NCBI GenBank assembly: GCA_003550445.1
Contig: PUKG01000145.1
Span: forward strand, 1-5,369
Length of the DNA stretch: 5,369 nucleotides
Reading direction: 5' to 3'
Origin: Halobacteroidaceae bacterium
Lineage (GTDB): Bacteria; Bacillota; Halanaerobiia; B1SED10-174
Shown: positions 5,309-5,369 of the stretch, in pieces
Numbering within the stretch: the first letter of the stretch is position 1
How the letters are laid out: each line of letters begins with the position of its first letter
Program-made: the position numbers and the translations under genes
The notes under the pieces: generated by a model
What the model was told of the DNA's origin: nothing
What the model saw: the letters and a program-made list of their open reading frames with translations, nothing else
The model's database searches: none

Positions 5309-5369
5309 TTGACTTTGCATTTAAAAAGAAGCGCAAAATGTGGAGAATTAAATAAAAAAAATGTGGGAC
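5309..5369 (+). CDS. aspS: Aspartyl-tRNA synthetase, N-terminal fragment
   Basis: This gene is cut off by the window end. An open frame begins directly after the hisS stop at TTG 5309, with TTG 5315 as the alternative. Read from 5309 (start codon as Met) it gives MTLHLKRSAKCGELNKKNVG. The CGELN-x5-G pattern is the typical bacterial AspRS N-terminus (compare T-H-Y-C-G-E-L), which leads into the OB-fold anticodon-binding domain. There is no ATG start in the visible part, and only about 20 codons are seen, so the catalytic domain cannot be checked. Adjacency to hisS is the classic bacterial hisS-aspS order and strongly supports the call. The full enzyme would charge tRNA-Asp, and possibly also tRNA-Asn if it is a non-discriminating form. 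Confidence 0.85.
   Translation, partial: MTLHLKRSAKCGELNKKNVG

Noticed and set aside
1..5369. Novel defence system, mobile element, CRISPR array or RNA gene
   Set aside because: All coding space is accounted for by recognisable housekeeping genes. No direct repeats, transposase, terminal inverted repeats, tRNA-like fold or riboswitch-like leader is apparent by eye.

Overview
This is a low-GC, compactly packed housekeeping stretch in which every gene lies on the + strand. The gene order (relA/spoT-type stringent-response gene, dtd, small metallo-beta-lactamase hydrolase, hisS, aspS) is the arrangement typical of Bacillota, especially Clostridia-like anaerobes. Strong Shine-Dalgarno sites, GTG and TTG starts and the A+T-rich composition fit that assignment. 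I cannot name the genus; a clostridial or halanaerobial-type anaerobe is an inference only.

Layout. Positions 1-348 hold the C-terminal end of a RelA/SpoT (p)ppGpp synthetase/hydrolase (conserved-cysteine region plus ACT domain). Next comes arcC (410-1348, carbamate kinase), followed at once by a compact hairpin terminator with a UUCG loop. dtd (1390-1839, D-aminoacyl-tRNA deacylase) and a glyoxalase-II-like metallo-beta-lactamase hydrolase (1851-2462) are tightly linked. A good sigma-A-type promoter at 2464-2493 then starts a second unit: a membrane-anchored SurA/PpiC-type foldase with a C-terminal TPR array (2535-4031), hisS (4043-5308), and the first codons of aspS from about 5309 to the window end.

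How the genes work together. dtd, hisS and aspS all serve tRNA charging and its quality control. RelA/SpoT monitors amino-acid starvation through uncharged tRNA. The two insertions in this translation-themed cluster are the carbamate kinase, normally a catabolic ATP-forming enzyme, and the TPR-fused foldase, which sits where many Clostridia carry hemZ. The foldase shares a transcript and an 11-nt junction with hisS, so secretion-folding capacity may be co-expressed with aminoacyl-tRNA synthetases.

No CRISPR array, mobile element, tRNA/rRNA gene or defence system is visible. The more unusual points are the stand-alone arcC with its own terminator, the PPIase domain with the usual first histidine replaced by asparagine and fused to TPRs, a cysteine-rich insertion domain in HisRS, and several strong hairpins inside coding sequence. 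No stretch longer than 300 bases lacks a gene.
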